A program made the position numbers and the translations under genes. From Motiliproteus sp963974645 (GTDB lineage Bacteria; Pseudomonadota; Gammaproteobacteria; Pseudomonadales; Balneatricaceae): a DNA stretch of 21,986 nucleotides. The stretch is from positions 1-21,986 of the forward strand of contig CAXBEA010000066.1 of NCBI GenBank assembly GCA_963974645.1, given 5' to 3'. Shown one piece after another: positions 1 through 7,915 of the stretch; within the stretch, counting starts at the first letter, position 1, and each line of letters begins with the position of its first letter. The notes beneath the pieces are model-generated. The model did no database searches and was not told the origin of the DNA. It worked only from the letters and a program-made list of their open reading frames with translations.

Positions 1-78
1 CTAGCGCTCTCCCCCTTTCTGGAGGACTTCTCTCGGTTCGGATCTGAGGAGGGCGACTGGCTAGGGTTTAGTCAATAA
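1..78 (+). CDS. possible 3' end of a rightward gene (partial, unidentified)
   Basis: Frame 1 is open from the window edge to a TAA at 76-78 and gives 25 residues ending in GDWLGFSQ. The composition (acidic and aromatic residues, no low-complexity run) is compatible with a real protein C-terminus, and the other two forward frames are interrupted. A gene here would converge on the glycosylase gene that ends at 89, and a hairpin covers the junction. The segment is too short to assign a family, and it could be chance. Confidence 0.3.
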   Translation, partial: LALSPFLEDFSRFGSEEGDWLGFSQ

Positions 79-101
79 CAGGCATTTGTTATCGACTAAA
101 C
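66..101. terminator. hairpin at a convergent gene junction, possible bidirectional terminator
   Basis: GTTTAGTC at 66-73 pairs with GACTAAAC at 94-101, and ATAACA at 75-80 pairs with TGTTAT at 87-92. There is one A/C mismatch (74/93) and a six-base loop. The stem spans the stop codon of the leftward glycosylase gene and the possible stop at 76-78. There is no clean T-tract on either side, so termination is inferred from position and stem strength only. Confidence 0.4.
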
Positions 102-604
102 AGCCGCTGCAGCTGACGCCACTGTTGCAATTTCTGGGAATAATTAAGGCTGGCATGCGCTGGACTGGTTGAGGGTAAACGCTGTAACAGCCTGGGCTGA
201 ATAGTACCTAGCAACCCAGGCAGCACATATTTCCGGTAACTTTGCTCTGCTTTAGCGCCGTTAAAAAAAAGTGCCTCAACGGAAGGGTATTGCTGGAACA
301 GGGTAGCAAAGTCATTAGCCTGAATGCTCGACTCAACGATCGCAGAATCCAAACTTCCGGGTCGCTCGCAGCACGCTAAAGCATCCCATAAAGCCACGCC
401 CTGCCGCTGCAACGCCTGTAATCGATCGGGATAAGTCAGCTCGATTGAAAACCCAAACAGCTCTGCCATGATCGGCCAAAAGCTGTTTCTGGGATGGGCA
501 TAATACTGCTGCTGTTGCAGTGAATGCTGACCCGGCATTGAGCCAATAATCATCACCCGAGCACCCGGTGCAATCACCGGCGCAAAGCATTCTGAGAACT
601 CCAC
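89..604 (-). CDS. DNA-deoxyinosine (hypoxanthine)-DNA glycosylase, UDG superfamily
   Basis: Predicted base-excision repair glycosylase of the uracil-DNA glycosylase superfamily, hypoxanthine-DNA glycosylase branch (family 6-like). It would remove deaminated adenine (hypoxanthine), and possibly uracil, from DNA. The 171-residue protein shows the first active-site loop GSMPG (residues 21-25), the HPRNSFW segment (37-43) typical of this branch, and a C-terminal SPAH motif (147-150) matching the DNA-intercalating loop of UDG enzymes. The start codon is GTG. It is chosen because AAGGAG lies seven bases upstream, just after the parC stop, and no earlier in-frame start is as good. The gene begins 11 bases after parC and is probably cotranscribed with it. 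The superfamily is well supported. The exact substrate is inferred from the motif pattern. Confidence 0.82.
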   Translation of the reverse strand: MEFSECFAPVIAPGARVMIIGSMPGQHSLQQQQYYAHPRNSFWPIMAELFGFSIELTYPDRLQALQRQGVALWDALACCERPGSLDSAIVESSIQANDFATLFQQYPSVEALFFNGAKAEQSYRKYVLPGLLGTIQPRLLQRLPSTSPAHASLNYSQKLQQWRQLQRLFSR

Positions 605-615
605 CCTACGACTCC

Positions 616-2910
616 TTACTCTCCTCCTGTCTCCTCTACGATCGCATCGGCAACAGCCGCTACCGAATCACTGTCCAGTCGCTCAACACGCTGGAAGCCA
701 CGTGGCAGTTTATTGCCTCGGCGGCCACGCTCACCCCGGTAGTGTTCCAGGTCTGAAGGTTTCAGGGTCAGGTGACGTTTACCCGCATGGATGGTCAGGC
801 TAGCACCGGCATCTAGCACCTGGGTAGCAACAACGAACTCCTCACGGCTGGCAACTTTGGCACTAGGGATATTGATAATCTTATTGCCCTTACCCCGCGC
901 TAGCTGCGGCAAGTCTGCTACAGCGAACAGCAGCAAACGGCCTTCGTTGCTCACCGCAGCCAACAACTGCCCGCTATCAAGGCGCACCGCCTGGGGACGC
1001 ATCACTTGACTCCCTTTAGAGAGGCTTAAGACCGCTTTACCCGCTTTGTTTTTACCCAGTAGATCATCGAATTTGCACACAAAACCATAACCACTGTCCG
1101 CTGCAAGCAGGAAGTAATGCTCGGGAGATGCGATCAGCAAAGCATCGATCGTCGCGTCGCTAGGGATCGATAACCGCCCGGTCAGAGGTTCACCCTGCCC
1201 CCTCGCCGATGGCAGGGTATGCACGGGCAAGGAATACCCGCGTCCATTGGAATCGATGAACACCGCCGACTGATTCATCCGCCCAGGAGCCGATAGCTTG
1301 TAACTGTCGCCTGCTTTGTAACTCAGCGCTGTAGCATCGACATCAAAGCCTTTCGCCGCCCTTACCCAGCCTTGATTCGAGAGCACAACCGTCATCGGAT
1401 CAGAACCCAACAGATCGATCTCGCTAAAGGCTTTGGCCTCGGCACGGAGCCGAATGGGGGAGCGGCGATCATCGCCAAACTGCTCCATGGCAGCGTTTAA
1501 TTCCTGCTTGATCAGCTTACGCAGTGCGGCCTTGGAACCCAGTAGTTTTTCCAGCTTCAACCGCTCTTTATTCAGTTCATCCTGCTCGCCGCGAATGCGC
1601 ATCTCTTCGAGTTTGGCCAGATGACGCAGCTTCAATTCAAGAATCGCTTCGGCCTGAATATCGCTGATACTGAAACGCTCCATCAACACCGGCTTGGGCT
1701 TATCTTCGGCACGGATGATCTCGATCACCTCGTCGATGTTAAGAAACGCCACCAGCAAGCCATCAAGAATATGCAGCCTATCCAGCACTTTCTGCAGTCG
1801 GTATTGGAGCCGTCGGGTCACGGTATCGGTGCGATACTGCAGCCACTCGGTGAGGATCTGACGCAGGTTCTTGACCTGGGGCCGACCGTCGGTGCCGATC
1901 ATATTAAAGTTGACCCGGTAACTGCGCTCCAGGTCGGTGCTGGCAAACAGGTGCGCCATCATCTGTTCAACATCAACCCGATTCGAACGGGGGATGATTA
2001 CCAGTCGGGTTGGGTTCTCATGGTCGGATTCGTCACGCAGATCAGAGACCATCGGCAGCTTCTTGGCCTGCATCTGTGCCGCAATCTGTTCCAGCACCTT
2101 GGCACCAGAGACCTGATGCGGCAACGCGGTGATGATCACATCACCCTCTTCTTTGGTGTAGACCGCACGCATCCGCACCGAACCACGACCACTGTGGTAG
2201 AGCTTACGTAGCTCCTCTGGCGGGGTAATAATCTCCGCCTCGGTAGGAAAGTCAGGTCCCTGAATATGTTCGCAAAGCTCATCCACATCGGCTTGCGGGT
2301 TATCCAGCAGGTGCAAACAGGCCCCCACCACTTCACGTAGGTTGTGGGCGGGAATATCGGTAGCCATCCCGACCGCAATACCGGTGCCGCCATTAAGCAA
2401 TACGTTAGGTACTTGCGCCGGCAACGTCAGCGGCTCATGCAGGGTACCGTCGAAATTTGGACCCCATGCTACCGTCCCCTGTCCCAGCTCATTAAGCAGC
2501 AATGAGCTGTAAGCGGTCAGCCGTGATTCGGTATAACGCATCGCTGCAAAGGATTTGGGATCATCGGCTGAGCCCCAGTTGCCCTGTCCATCAACCAACG
2601 GATAACGGTAAGAGAAGGGCTGCGCCATCAACACCATCGCTTCGTAACAGGCGCTGTCACCGTGAGGATGAAATTTACCCAACACATCACCGACGGTACG
2701 GGCTGATTTTTTAAACTTAGCGCCGGCCTTTAGCGCCAACTCCGACATCGCGTAGATAATCCTCCGCTGCACCGGCTTTAGACCATCACCGATATGGGGC
2801 AAGGCTCGGTCAAGGATCACGTACATCGAGTAGTCCAGATAGGCTTTCTCGGTATACTCCTTCATCGATTGGCGTTCGACGCCTTCATCAATCTGTACAC
2901 TGGCTGACAT
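616..2910 (-). CDS. parC: DNA topoisomerase IV subunit A
   Basis: Breakage-reunion subunit of topoisomerase IV (ParC2ParE2), which decatenates sister chromosomes and relaxes supercoils in the cytoplasm. The 764-residue product is close to E. coli ParC (752). The winged-helix region contains HPHGDSACYEAM (residues 81-92) and RYTE with the DNA-linking tyrosine at Tyr126. The quinolone-determining positions equivalent to E. coli Ser80 and Glu84 are Ser86 and Glu90, so the sequence looks quinolone-sensitive at these sites. A coiled-coil/gate segment and a C-terminal beta-pinwheel-like region follow. The ATG is preceded by only a weak AGAAG ribosome site. A histidine kinase gene lies 89 bases upstream and the glycosylase 11 bases downstream. 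ParC rather than GyrA is indicated by the adjacent ParE and by the absence of a clear GyrA box (QRRGGKG). Confidence 0.97.
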   Translation of the reverse strand: MSASVQIDEGVERQSMKEYTEKAYLDYSMYVILDRALPHIGDGLKPVQRRIIYAMSELALKAGAKFKKSARTVGDVLGKFHPHGDSACYEAMVLMAQPFSYRYPLVDGQGNWGSADDPKSFAAMRYTESRLTAYSSLLLNELGQGTVAWGPNFDGTLHEPLTLPAQVPNVLLNGGTGIAVGMATDIPAHNLREVVGACLHLLDNPQADVDELCEHIQGPDFPTEAEIITPPEELRKLYHSGRGSVRMRAVYTKEEGDVIITALPHQVSGAKVLEQIAAQMQAKKLPMVSDLRDESDHENPTRLVIIPRSNRVDVEQMMAHLFASTDLERSYRVNFNMIGTDGRPQVKNLRQILTEWLQYRTDTVTRRLQYRLQKVLDRLHILDGLLVAFLNIDEVIEIIRAEDKPKPVLMERFSISDIQAEAILELKLRHLAKLEEMRIRGEQDELNKERLKLEKLLGSKAALRKLIKQELNAAMEQFGDDRRSPIRLRAEAKAFSEIDLLGSDPMTVVLSNQGWVRAAKGFDVDATALSYKAGDSYKLSAPGRMNQSAVFIDSNGRGYSLPVHTLPSARGQGEPLTGRLSIPSDATIDALLIASPEHYFLLAADSGYGFVCKFDDLLGKNKAGKAVLSLSKGSQVMRPQAVRLDSGQLLAAVSNEGRLLLFAVADLPQLARGKGNKIINIPSAKVASREEFVVATQVLDAGASLTIHAGKRHLTLKPSDLEHYRGERGRRGNKLPRGFQRVERLDSDSVAAVADAIVEETGGE

Positions 2911-2940
2911 AATTTACTTCTGTGTCTATAAATAGAGTGA

Positions 2941-2982
2941 GTTATATAATTAATTTACATAGTGTTTCTGGACATATCTCAA
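2941..2982 (-). promoter_or_regulatory. candidate parC promoter
   Basis: On the minus strand TTGAGA (complement of 2977-2982, five of six matches to the -35 consensus) is followed after 17 bases by TGTAAA (complement of 2954-2959, four of six). A further AT-rich TATAAC-like element lies at 2941-2946. The 89-base gap between the kinase gene and parC is strikingly AT-rich. It could let parC be transcribed independently of the upstream regulator genes. This is based on consensus matching only. Confidence 0.3.
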
Positions 2983-2999
2983 GCAGAGCCAGAGCAAAT

Positions 3000-3677
3000 T
3001 CAGGGTAAAGTCAGCTCAAAACAGCCGCCTCCGAGGCTGCTATTATTATTCAACGTCACTCGACCGCTTTGACCTTCGCGCTGATGCAAGGCAGCCACCT
3101 GAACGGTAAAATAGAGCCCTAATCCGGTACTGCCACTGACGAAATCTACGCCCATCGGACGGCTATGCAGCTCTCCCAGCATTTTATCCGGATAGCCGGG
3201 TCCATCATCCTCAATCCGGATACATAACCGGTCCTGTTGCTGAGCAAAACTGATCCGTACCCTAGACTTGGCATAGCGAATCACGTTGGTGAAAATATTA
3301 CTTAGAACACCCACTAGCAGATTGCGATCAAAACTCCAGCACAGATCCGCCGGCACATGCTGCTCGATGGTAATACCCCAGGGCTGCAGGATAGGCTGAT
3401 TCATTAAAACCAGATCCTCTACAAACTCATCCAGATACTGGTCATCGAGCTGAATCGGGTATTGGTCCTGTTCAAATTTATACAGGGTCAGCAGCTGAAT
3501 CAGATAATTATTCAGACGCGTTGTTTCAAACTGCAACTGCCCGATATCAACCTGACCCTGTCCGGTTTGAACAGGCAGCTGATTGATCTGATGCATCAGC
3601 AAGCCTATTGAATTTTTCATATCGTGAACGGCGGATGCCAGCAGAGTCGAAAAATCAAGTGGTGCCTCAGACGCCAT
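3000..3677 (-). CDS. soluble sensor histidine kinase without an input domain
   Basis: Short cytoplasmic two-component histidine kinase of 225 residues. The phosphoacceptor box is at the very start, AVHDMKN with His18. A dimerisation helix follows, then the ATPase domain: N box with Asn127 and Asn131, G1 box EDDGPG (156-161), and G2 box TGLGLYF (184-190). No transmembrane segment, signal peptide, PAS or HAMP region is present, so any signal must come from a partner protein or the cytoplasm. The start lies four bases beyond the stop of the response regulator gene, so the two are almost certainly cotranslated and form a pair. Its target is unknown. The position between parE and parC suggests, but does not show, a connection with chromosome topology or cell-cycle state. 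Confidence 0.88.
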   Translation of the reverse strand: MASEAPLDFSTLLASAVHDMKNSIGLLMHQINQLPVQTGQGQVDIGQLQFETTRLNNYLIQLLTLYKFEQDQYPIQLDDQYLDEFVEDLVLMNQPILQPWGITIEQHVPADLCWSFDRNLLVGVLSNIFTNVIRYAKSRVRISFAQQQDRLCIRIEDDGPGYPDKMLGELHSRPMGVDFVSGSTGLGLYFTVQVAALHQREGQSGRVTLNNNSSLGGGCFELTLP

Positions 3678-3681
3678 AACC

Positions 3682-5247
3682 TTAGCCTTTATTCAGTTTT
3701 TTCTGTAGCGTAGCAAAGCGCGCCTTAAGATCTTGGTAGACCTTAAAACGTTTGCTATCTGAAGGCAGTGAGCTCACCCGATCCAGGGCCTCGCCCACTT
3801 GCTGCATTAGCGCAGGATCGATGTGTGTTTGGACCATATGATGCATCGCCACCTGCGCCAAGTTGAGATTAATGGCAAAGCTGCGCGGCTTCTCTTCTAT
3901 AGCCAGTTGCAGCACCACTAACGCATTACTGACCTCGCCTTTACTGTACAGCTCTGCCGCTTCACTGTTTCGTACAGACTCTTCACCCTGCATTTGGCTA
4001 ACCACTTCACCAGCAAAATCGGCCTTTCCCGCCTGATCTAACTGTTCGATCAGGTGTTCCTTGAATTCTAGCGGTATACTGCCGTCCTGATCCTTTTTAC
4101 ATAGGTCAAATGCGAGCATTAGGGCATGTTCTGCTTCGGAATCATTACCTTGAGCGTCATAGACCTGCTTCTCAGCCAGCCTCGATTGTAAGGCGATGGT
4201 TCGATCGCCACGGTAGCTGGTACGCAACTCATCCATGACCAGCATCACTTTCTTCTCCATCCGCTTGGCCGTGACAGCATCTACATCGGTGACCCGTTGA
4301 CTGATTACCGTCGCCAGCTGCAAGTAGTTTTCAGGGCTACGATTAATCGAAAACTTACCGACTTTAACGCTACGCAGCAGCGCACGCTCTGCCTGTTCTA
4401 GATCTCCGTTATTAAGGGCTAACTGCCCGAGTCTCGATTGCCGGGATACATTGATAGGCGAGATTTTAGCTGCGGTAGCGAGCGACTCCTGCGCCCCTTG
4501 CAAATCGTCAACCTTTTCCTGGCAGCGCGCTAACCAGTCCCAGCCATGAACGTAGCCTCGGTTAACGCTGAGTAGCTGCCTGAAGGCTTTTTCCGCCTTG
4601 TCGTACTGCCCTTGATAGAAAAAGCTCTTGCCGAGACCCAGCTGCGCCCAGGGTATGAATTTCACCATTAGGATCTGCTGGTAGATATCACGGCAGCCGT
4701 CGTAATTACCCTGCTCCAGCAACAGGTCGGTTTTGAGTTTAAGCAGATAGCTTTTATAGCGAGGGTGTTCCGGCGCCAAGCTATCGCACTGAGCAATGGC
4801 ATCCAGCATATTGCTCTTATCAATCGCCTTAAATATAGGCAACAGCGCTTCGCGCCTTCGCAGTAAACGCTCTAGTCGCGCGAGCAACACGTCTTTGTTA
4901 AAAGGCTTGGTTAAGTACTCATCGGGTTGGAATTCGAGTGCGCCCATCACCATATCGGTAGTGTTTTCAGCAGTGATCATAATGTAGATGCAATCACTTT
5001 TAAGCAGTTTATTCTGCTTCGCCTCTTCCAGCACATCGTTGCCGTTTCGACCCTCACCGAGATTGAAATCTGACAACACAATATCAAACGCATTCGCCTT
5101 CATTAAAGGCAACGCTTTTTCACCCGATATCGCAATTTCTATTTCCAAAACCCCAAACTGGGACAACATCATCCGCAGTGCAGAGCTGAAATTAGCAAAG
5201 TCTTCGATAATAAGAACGCGTAACTTGCTGTAGTTTACCCCTGCCAT
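3682..5247 (-). CDS. response regulator with helical, TPR-like C-terminal region
   Basis: Two-component receiver protein of 521 residues with no DNA-binding domain. The N-terminal receiver (about 8-125) has the acidic pair Glu15/Asp16, phosphoacceptor Asp60 in LSDFNLGEG, Thr92 and Lys114 in LTKPF. The remaining ~390 residues are helical with TPR-like units, for example WAQLGLGKSFFYQGQYDKAEK and GWDWLARCQEKVDDLQGAQ, implying output by protein-protein interaction. I chose the ATG at 5245-5247 because GGAGG lies five bases upstream. An ATG ten codons earlier (5275-5277) has no ribosome site. The gene sits 50 bases after parE, and the kinase begins four bases after its stop. Receiver-TPR proteins of this type occur in gammaproteobacteria. 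I do not know a specific function for this one. Confidence 0.88.
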   Translation of the reverse strand: MAGVNYSKLRVLIIEDFANFSSALRMMLSQFGVLEIEIAISGEKALPLMKANAFDIVLSDFNLGEGRNGNDVLEEAKQNKLLKSDCIYIMITAENTTDMVMGALEFQPDEYLTKPFNKDVLLARLERLLRRREALLPIFKAIDKSNMLDAIAQCDSLAPEHPRYKSYLLKLKTDLLLEQGNYDGCRDIYQQILMVKFIPWAQLGLGKSFFYQGQYDKAEKAFRQLLSVNRGYVHGWDWLARCQEKVDDLQGAQESLATAAKISPINVSRQSRLGQLALNNGDLEQAERALLRSVKVGKFSINRSPENYLQLATVISQRVTDVDAVTAKRMEKKVMLVMDELRTSYRGDRTIALQSRLAEKQVYDAQGNDSEAEHALMLAFDLCKKDQDGSIPLEFKEHLIEQLDQAGKADFAGEVVSQMQGEESVRNSEAAELYSKGEVSNALVVLQLAIEEKPRSFAINLNLAQVAMHHMVQTHIDPALMQQVGEALDRVSSLPSDSKRFKVYQDLKARFATLQKKLNKG

Positions 5248-5297
5248 TGCCCCCTCCCGCGATAGACCTGTTTTCATATGATAGCGACTTAACTGAC

Positions 5298-7190
5298 TCA
5301 GAGTTCCGCAAGATTGCCTTTGCTCTGAAGCCAGTCTTTTCGATCACCGGAGCGCTTTTTCGCCAGCAACATATCCATCATCTCGAAGGTTCCATCGTCA
5401 TCTTCTACGCTTAGCTGTACCAAGCGCCGGGTGTCGCGCGCCATCGTCGTTTCACGCAGTTGCAACGGATTCATCTCCCCCAGACCTTTAAAACGTTGCA
5501 CATTGACCTTACCGCGTTTGTTTTCGGCATGAATTCGATCAAGGATGCCGGTCTTCTCCGCCTCATCCAGGGCGTAAAACACCTCTTTACCGATGTCAAT
5601 TCGATACAGCGGAGGCATCGCCACATACACGTGCCCGGCCTCGACCAGCGGCTTAAAATGGCGCACGAACAATGCACAGAGCAGCGTAGCAATGTGTAGC
5701 CCGTCAGAATCCGCATCGGCGAGAATGCAGATCTTGCCGTATCGCAAGCTATCAAATTTCTCAACCCCAGGATCCACACCGATCGCTACCGAGATGTCGT
5801 GGACCTCCTGAGAAGCCAGGATATCGCCGGACTCGACCTCCCAGGTATTCAGAATTTTCCCCCGCAGCGGCATCACCGCCTGGTACTCTCGGTCACGAGC
5901 CTGCTTGGCCGAGCCACCGGCAGAATCACCCTCTACCAAAAACAGTTCGGATTTAAGCGCATCGGTGCCGGAGCAGTCGGCCAATTTTCCCGGCAGCGCA
6001 GGACCGGCTGTTACCCGTTTACGGGTTACTTTCTTACTCAAACGCATCCGTTTCTGGGCATTACTGATCGCCAACTCAACCAGCAGCTCTGCCTGATCGG
6101 TGTGCTTATTCAACCAGAGACCAAACGCATCCTTGACCGTGCCACTGACAAACGCCGCCACCTGCCTTGATGACAGTCGCTCCTTGGTCTGACCAGAGAA
6201 CTGCGGATCCTGCATCTTCACCGACAGGACATAACAGCAGCGTTCCCAGATATCTTCGGCGGTAAGCTTCAACCCGCGTGGTAACAGGTTACGAAAGTCA
6301 CAGAACTCACGAATCGCCTCAAGCAGCCCGGTACGAAAACCGTTGACATGGGTTCCACCCTGGGTAGTCGGGATCAGGTTGACGTAGCTCTCGGCGGTGG
6401 TGTCTCCCCCTTCGGGCAGCCACTGCACCGCCCACTCGCAGGCTTCCAGCTCGCCGGTCAGGGTTCCAAAAAAAGGATCTTGCGGCAGCGTTTCAAACAG
6501 CTGGGTCGCGCCTTTCAGGTAATCCACCAGGCCATCTTCGTAATACCAGCTCTCGATGCGTTTCTCTTTACCGCTGAGATCGGTGAAGCTGACTTTCAAT
6601 CCAGGGCAGAGAACCGCTTTTGCCCGTAACATATGGCGTAGATGACTCACCGAATACTTGGGCGAATCGAAATACTTGGGATCGGCCAGAAAGCGTACCT
6701 CAGTGCCGGTATTGCGCTTGCCGACCGTATCGATCACCTCCAATTCAGAGACCTTCTCACCATCGGCAAAGCCTATCCGGTACAACTTGCCGTCACGTTT
6801 AATCTGTACGTCGAGTAGTTTCGACAGCGCATTCACCACCGAAACGCCAACCCCGTGTAGGCCGCCCGAAAACTGGTAACTACTATTGGTAAACTTGGCC
6901 CCGGCATGGAGCCGGGTGAGGATCAGTTCAACACCACTGATGCCGTGCTCCGGATGAATATCAACCGGCATCCCGCGGCCATTATCAGAGATCGATAACG
7001 AGTTATCAGCATTGAGGATAACCTCGATCTGGCTCGCATGGCCAGCCAGTGCTTCATCGACAGCGTTGTCCAGCACCTCCTGTGCCAGATGGTTCGGCCG
7101 GTCCGTTTCGGTATACATGCCAGGACGTTTCCTGACGGGATCCAGGCCGCTGAGAACCTCGATAGCATCGGCGTTATAGCTCGTATTCAT
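5298..7190 (-). CDS. parE: DNA topoisomerase IV subunit B
   Basis: ATPase subunit of topoisomerase IV, powering strand passage together with ParC. The 630-residue product has the same length as E. coli ParE. The GHKL ATP site is visible as EVLDNAVDEAL near residue 40, SDNGRGMPVDIHPEHG near 70, and GLHGVGVSVVNALS near 110. The TOPRIM region carries EGDSAGGSAKQARDR and DADSDGLHIATLLCALFVRHF-type metal-binding sequence, and the C-terminus ends DWLQSKGNLAEL. The ATG at 7188-7190 lies two bases after the yqiA stop. A TTG two codons earlier would overlap yqiA and is less likely. No obvious ribosome site is present, so translation is probably coupled to yqiA. ParE rather than GyrB is supported by its short length, the lack of the GyrB insertion, and the yqiA neighbour. 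Confidence 0.97.
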   Translation of the reverse strand: MNTSYNADAIEVLSGLDPVRKRPGMYTETDRPNHLAQEVLDNAVDEALAGHASQIEVILNADNSLSISDNGRGMPVDIHPEHGISGVELILTRLHAGAKFTNSSYQFSGGLHGVGVSVVNALSKLLDVQIKRDGKLYRIGFADGEKVSELEVIDTVGKRNTGTEVRFLADPKYFDSPKYSVSHLRHMLRAKAVLCPGLKVSFTDLSGKEKRIESWYYEDGLVDYLKGATQLFETLPQDPFFGTLTGELEACEWAVQWLPEGGDTTAESYVNLIPTTQGGTHVNGFRTGLLEAIREFCDFRNLLPRGLKLTAEDIWERCCYVLSVKMQDPQFSGQTKERLSSRQVAAFVSGTVKDAFGLWLNKHTDQAELLVELAISNAQKRMRLSKKVTRKRVTAGPALPGKLADCSGTDALKSELFLVEGDSAGGSAKQARDREYQAVMPLRGKILNTWEVESGDILASQEVHDISVAIGVDPGVEKFDSLRYGKICILADADSDGLHIATLLCALFVRHFKPLVEAGHVYVAMPPLYRIDIGKEVFYALDEAEKTGILDRIHAENKRGKVNVQRFKGLGEMNPLQLRETTMARDTRRLVQLSVEDDDGTFEMMDMLLAKKRSGDRKDWLQSKGNLAEL

Positions 7191-7192
7191 GG

Positions 7193-7840
7193 TCAACTGA
7201 GTGTATCTCTAAGATAGGATTCGGCTAGTTGCTGCAGTTCGCTATCGCCAGCAAACTCAAACATACGCGGCCAGTAAGATTTAAAATTGACGAAGCCATG
7301 ATCACCGCCAAGCGTCACCACCTGCGAAGAATCGCTGAATTTATCAACCCCTTGACGATAATCGAGCACCTCGTCTCCGGTTTGGGTCAGTAACAGATAG
7401 CGGCGGGGATCAGACAACTCCGGGCAGTCTAACGCCTTGAGCTGTTGCAGATGATCACGGGTCAATAGGTAGCGCTGATGGGTATAGAAATTTTCAACTT
7501 CACCCAACCAGCTATCCAGCAGATCGAAGGGTCTGATCGAAGGATTGATCAGGATGCTGCGGATCGACTGTTTAGAGCCATATTTCTCGGTCAACCAGGT
7601 CGCATAGAACCCTCCCAGCGAACTGCCTACCAGCACCAACGGTCGAGCAGCATTCTCAACCACCAGCTGATCAAGCATAGCGATAGCCTCCTCTGGTGGA
7701 TAGGGAAGACTAGGAAGCAATAGTCGATCCGCCTGATCCAACTCTTTTAGCCACAATAGCAGCTGCTGCGACTTATAGGATTGCGCGGAGCTGTTAAACC
7801 CGTGGATATACAGGTACAGGGGCGCGACTATAGACGTCAT
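7193..7840 (-). CDS. yqiA: YqiA family esterase (alpha/beta hydrolase)
   Basis: Small cytoplasmic alpha/beta-hydrolase of 215 residues, near the usual ~190-residue size of YqiA. It shows the oxyanion-side motif YIHGFNSS (residues 11-18), the nucleophile elbow GSSLGG with Ser74, and a C-terminal GGDHGF segment near residue 180 supplying the catalytic histidine. E. coli YqiA hydrolyses short-chain acyl esters and palmitoyl-CoA in vitro. The physiological substrate is not established. It directly precedes parE (gap of two bases), as in E. coli. A 75-base gap separates it from cpdA. Confidence 0.9.
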   Translation of the reverse strand: MTSIVAPLYLYIHGFNSSAQSYKSQQLLLWLKELDQADRLLLPSLPYPPEEAIAMLDQLVVENAARPLVLVGSSLGGFYATWLTEKYGSKQSIRSILINPSIRPFDLLDSWLGEVENFYTHQRYLLTRDHLQQLKALDCPELSDPRRYLLLTQTGDEVLDYRQGVDKFSDSSQVVTLGGDHGFVNFKSYWPRMFEFAGDSELQQLAESYLRDTLS

Positions 7841-7915
7841 GGCGATATCGCTCTGGCATGTGAGCGCAGATTTTTACACAGTTTGGCTAAAATACCCAAT
7901 CGACAATCACTTAGA

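Noticed and set aside
66..101. Integron attC-like recombination site
   Set aside because: The arms do not fit the RYYYAAC/GTTRRRY core pattern, and no integrase or cassette structure is present. A plain hairpin explains it.
1621..2211. 196-codon open frame antisense to parC
   Set aside because: It lies wholly inside parC, whose frame is certain. Composition is that of a shadow frame (His/Gln-rich, no recognisable motif) and no ribosome site was seen.
2500..2670. Quinolone-resistance substitution in ParC
   Set aside because: The residues at the usual positions are Ser86 and Glu90, the sensitive forms, so no resistance call is warranted.
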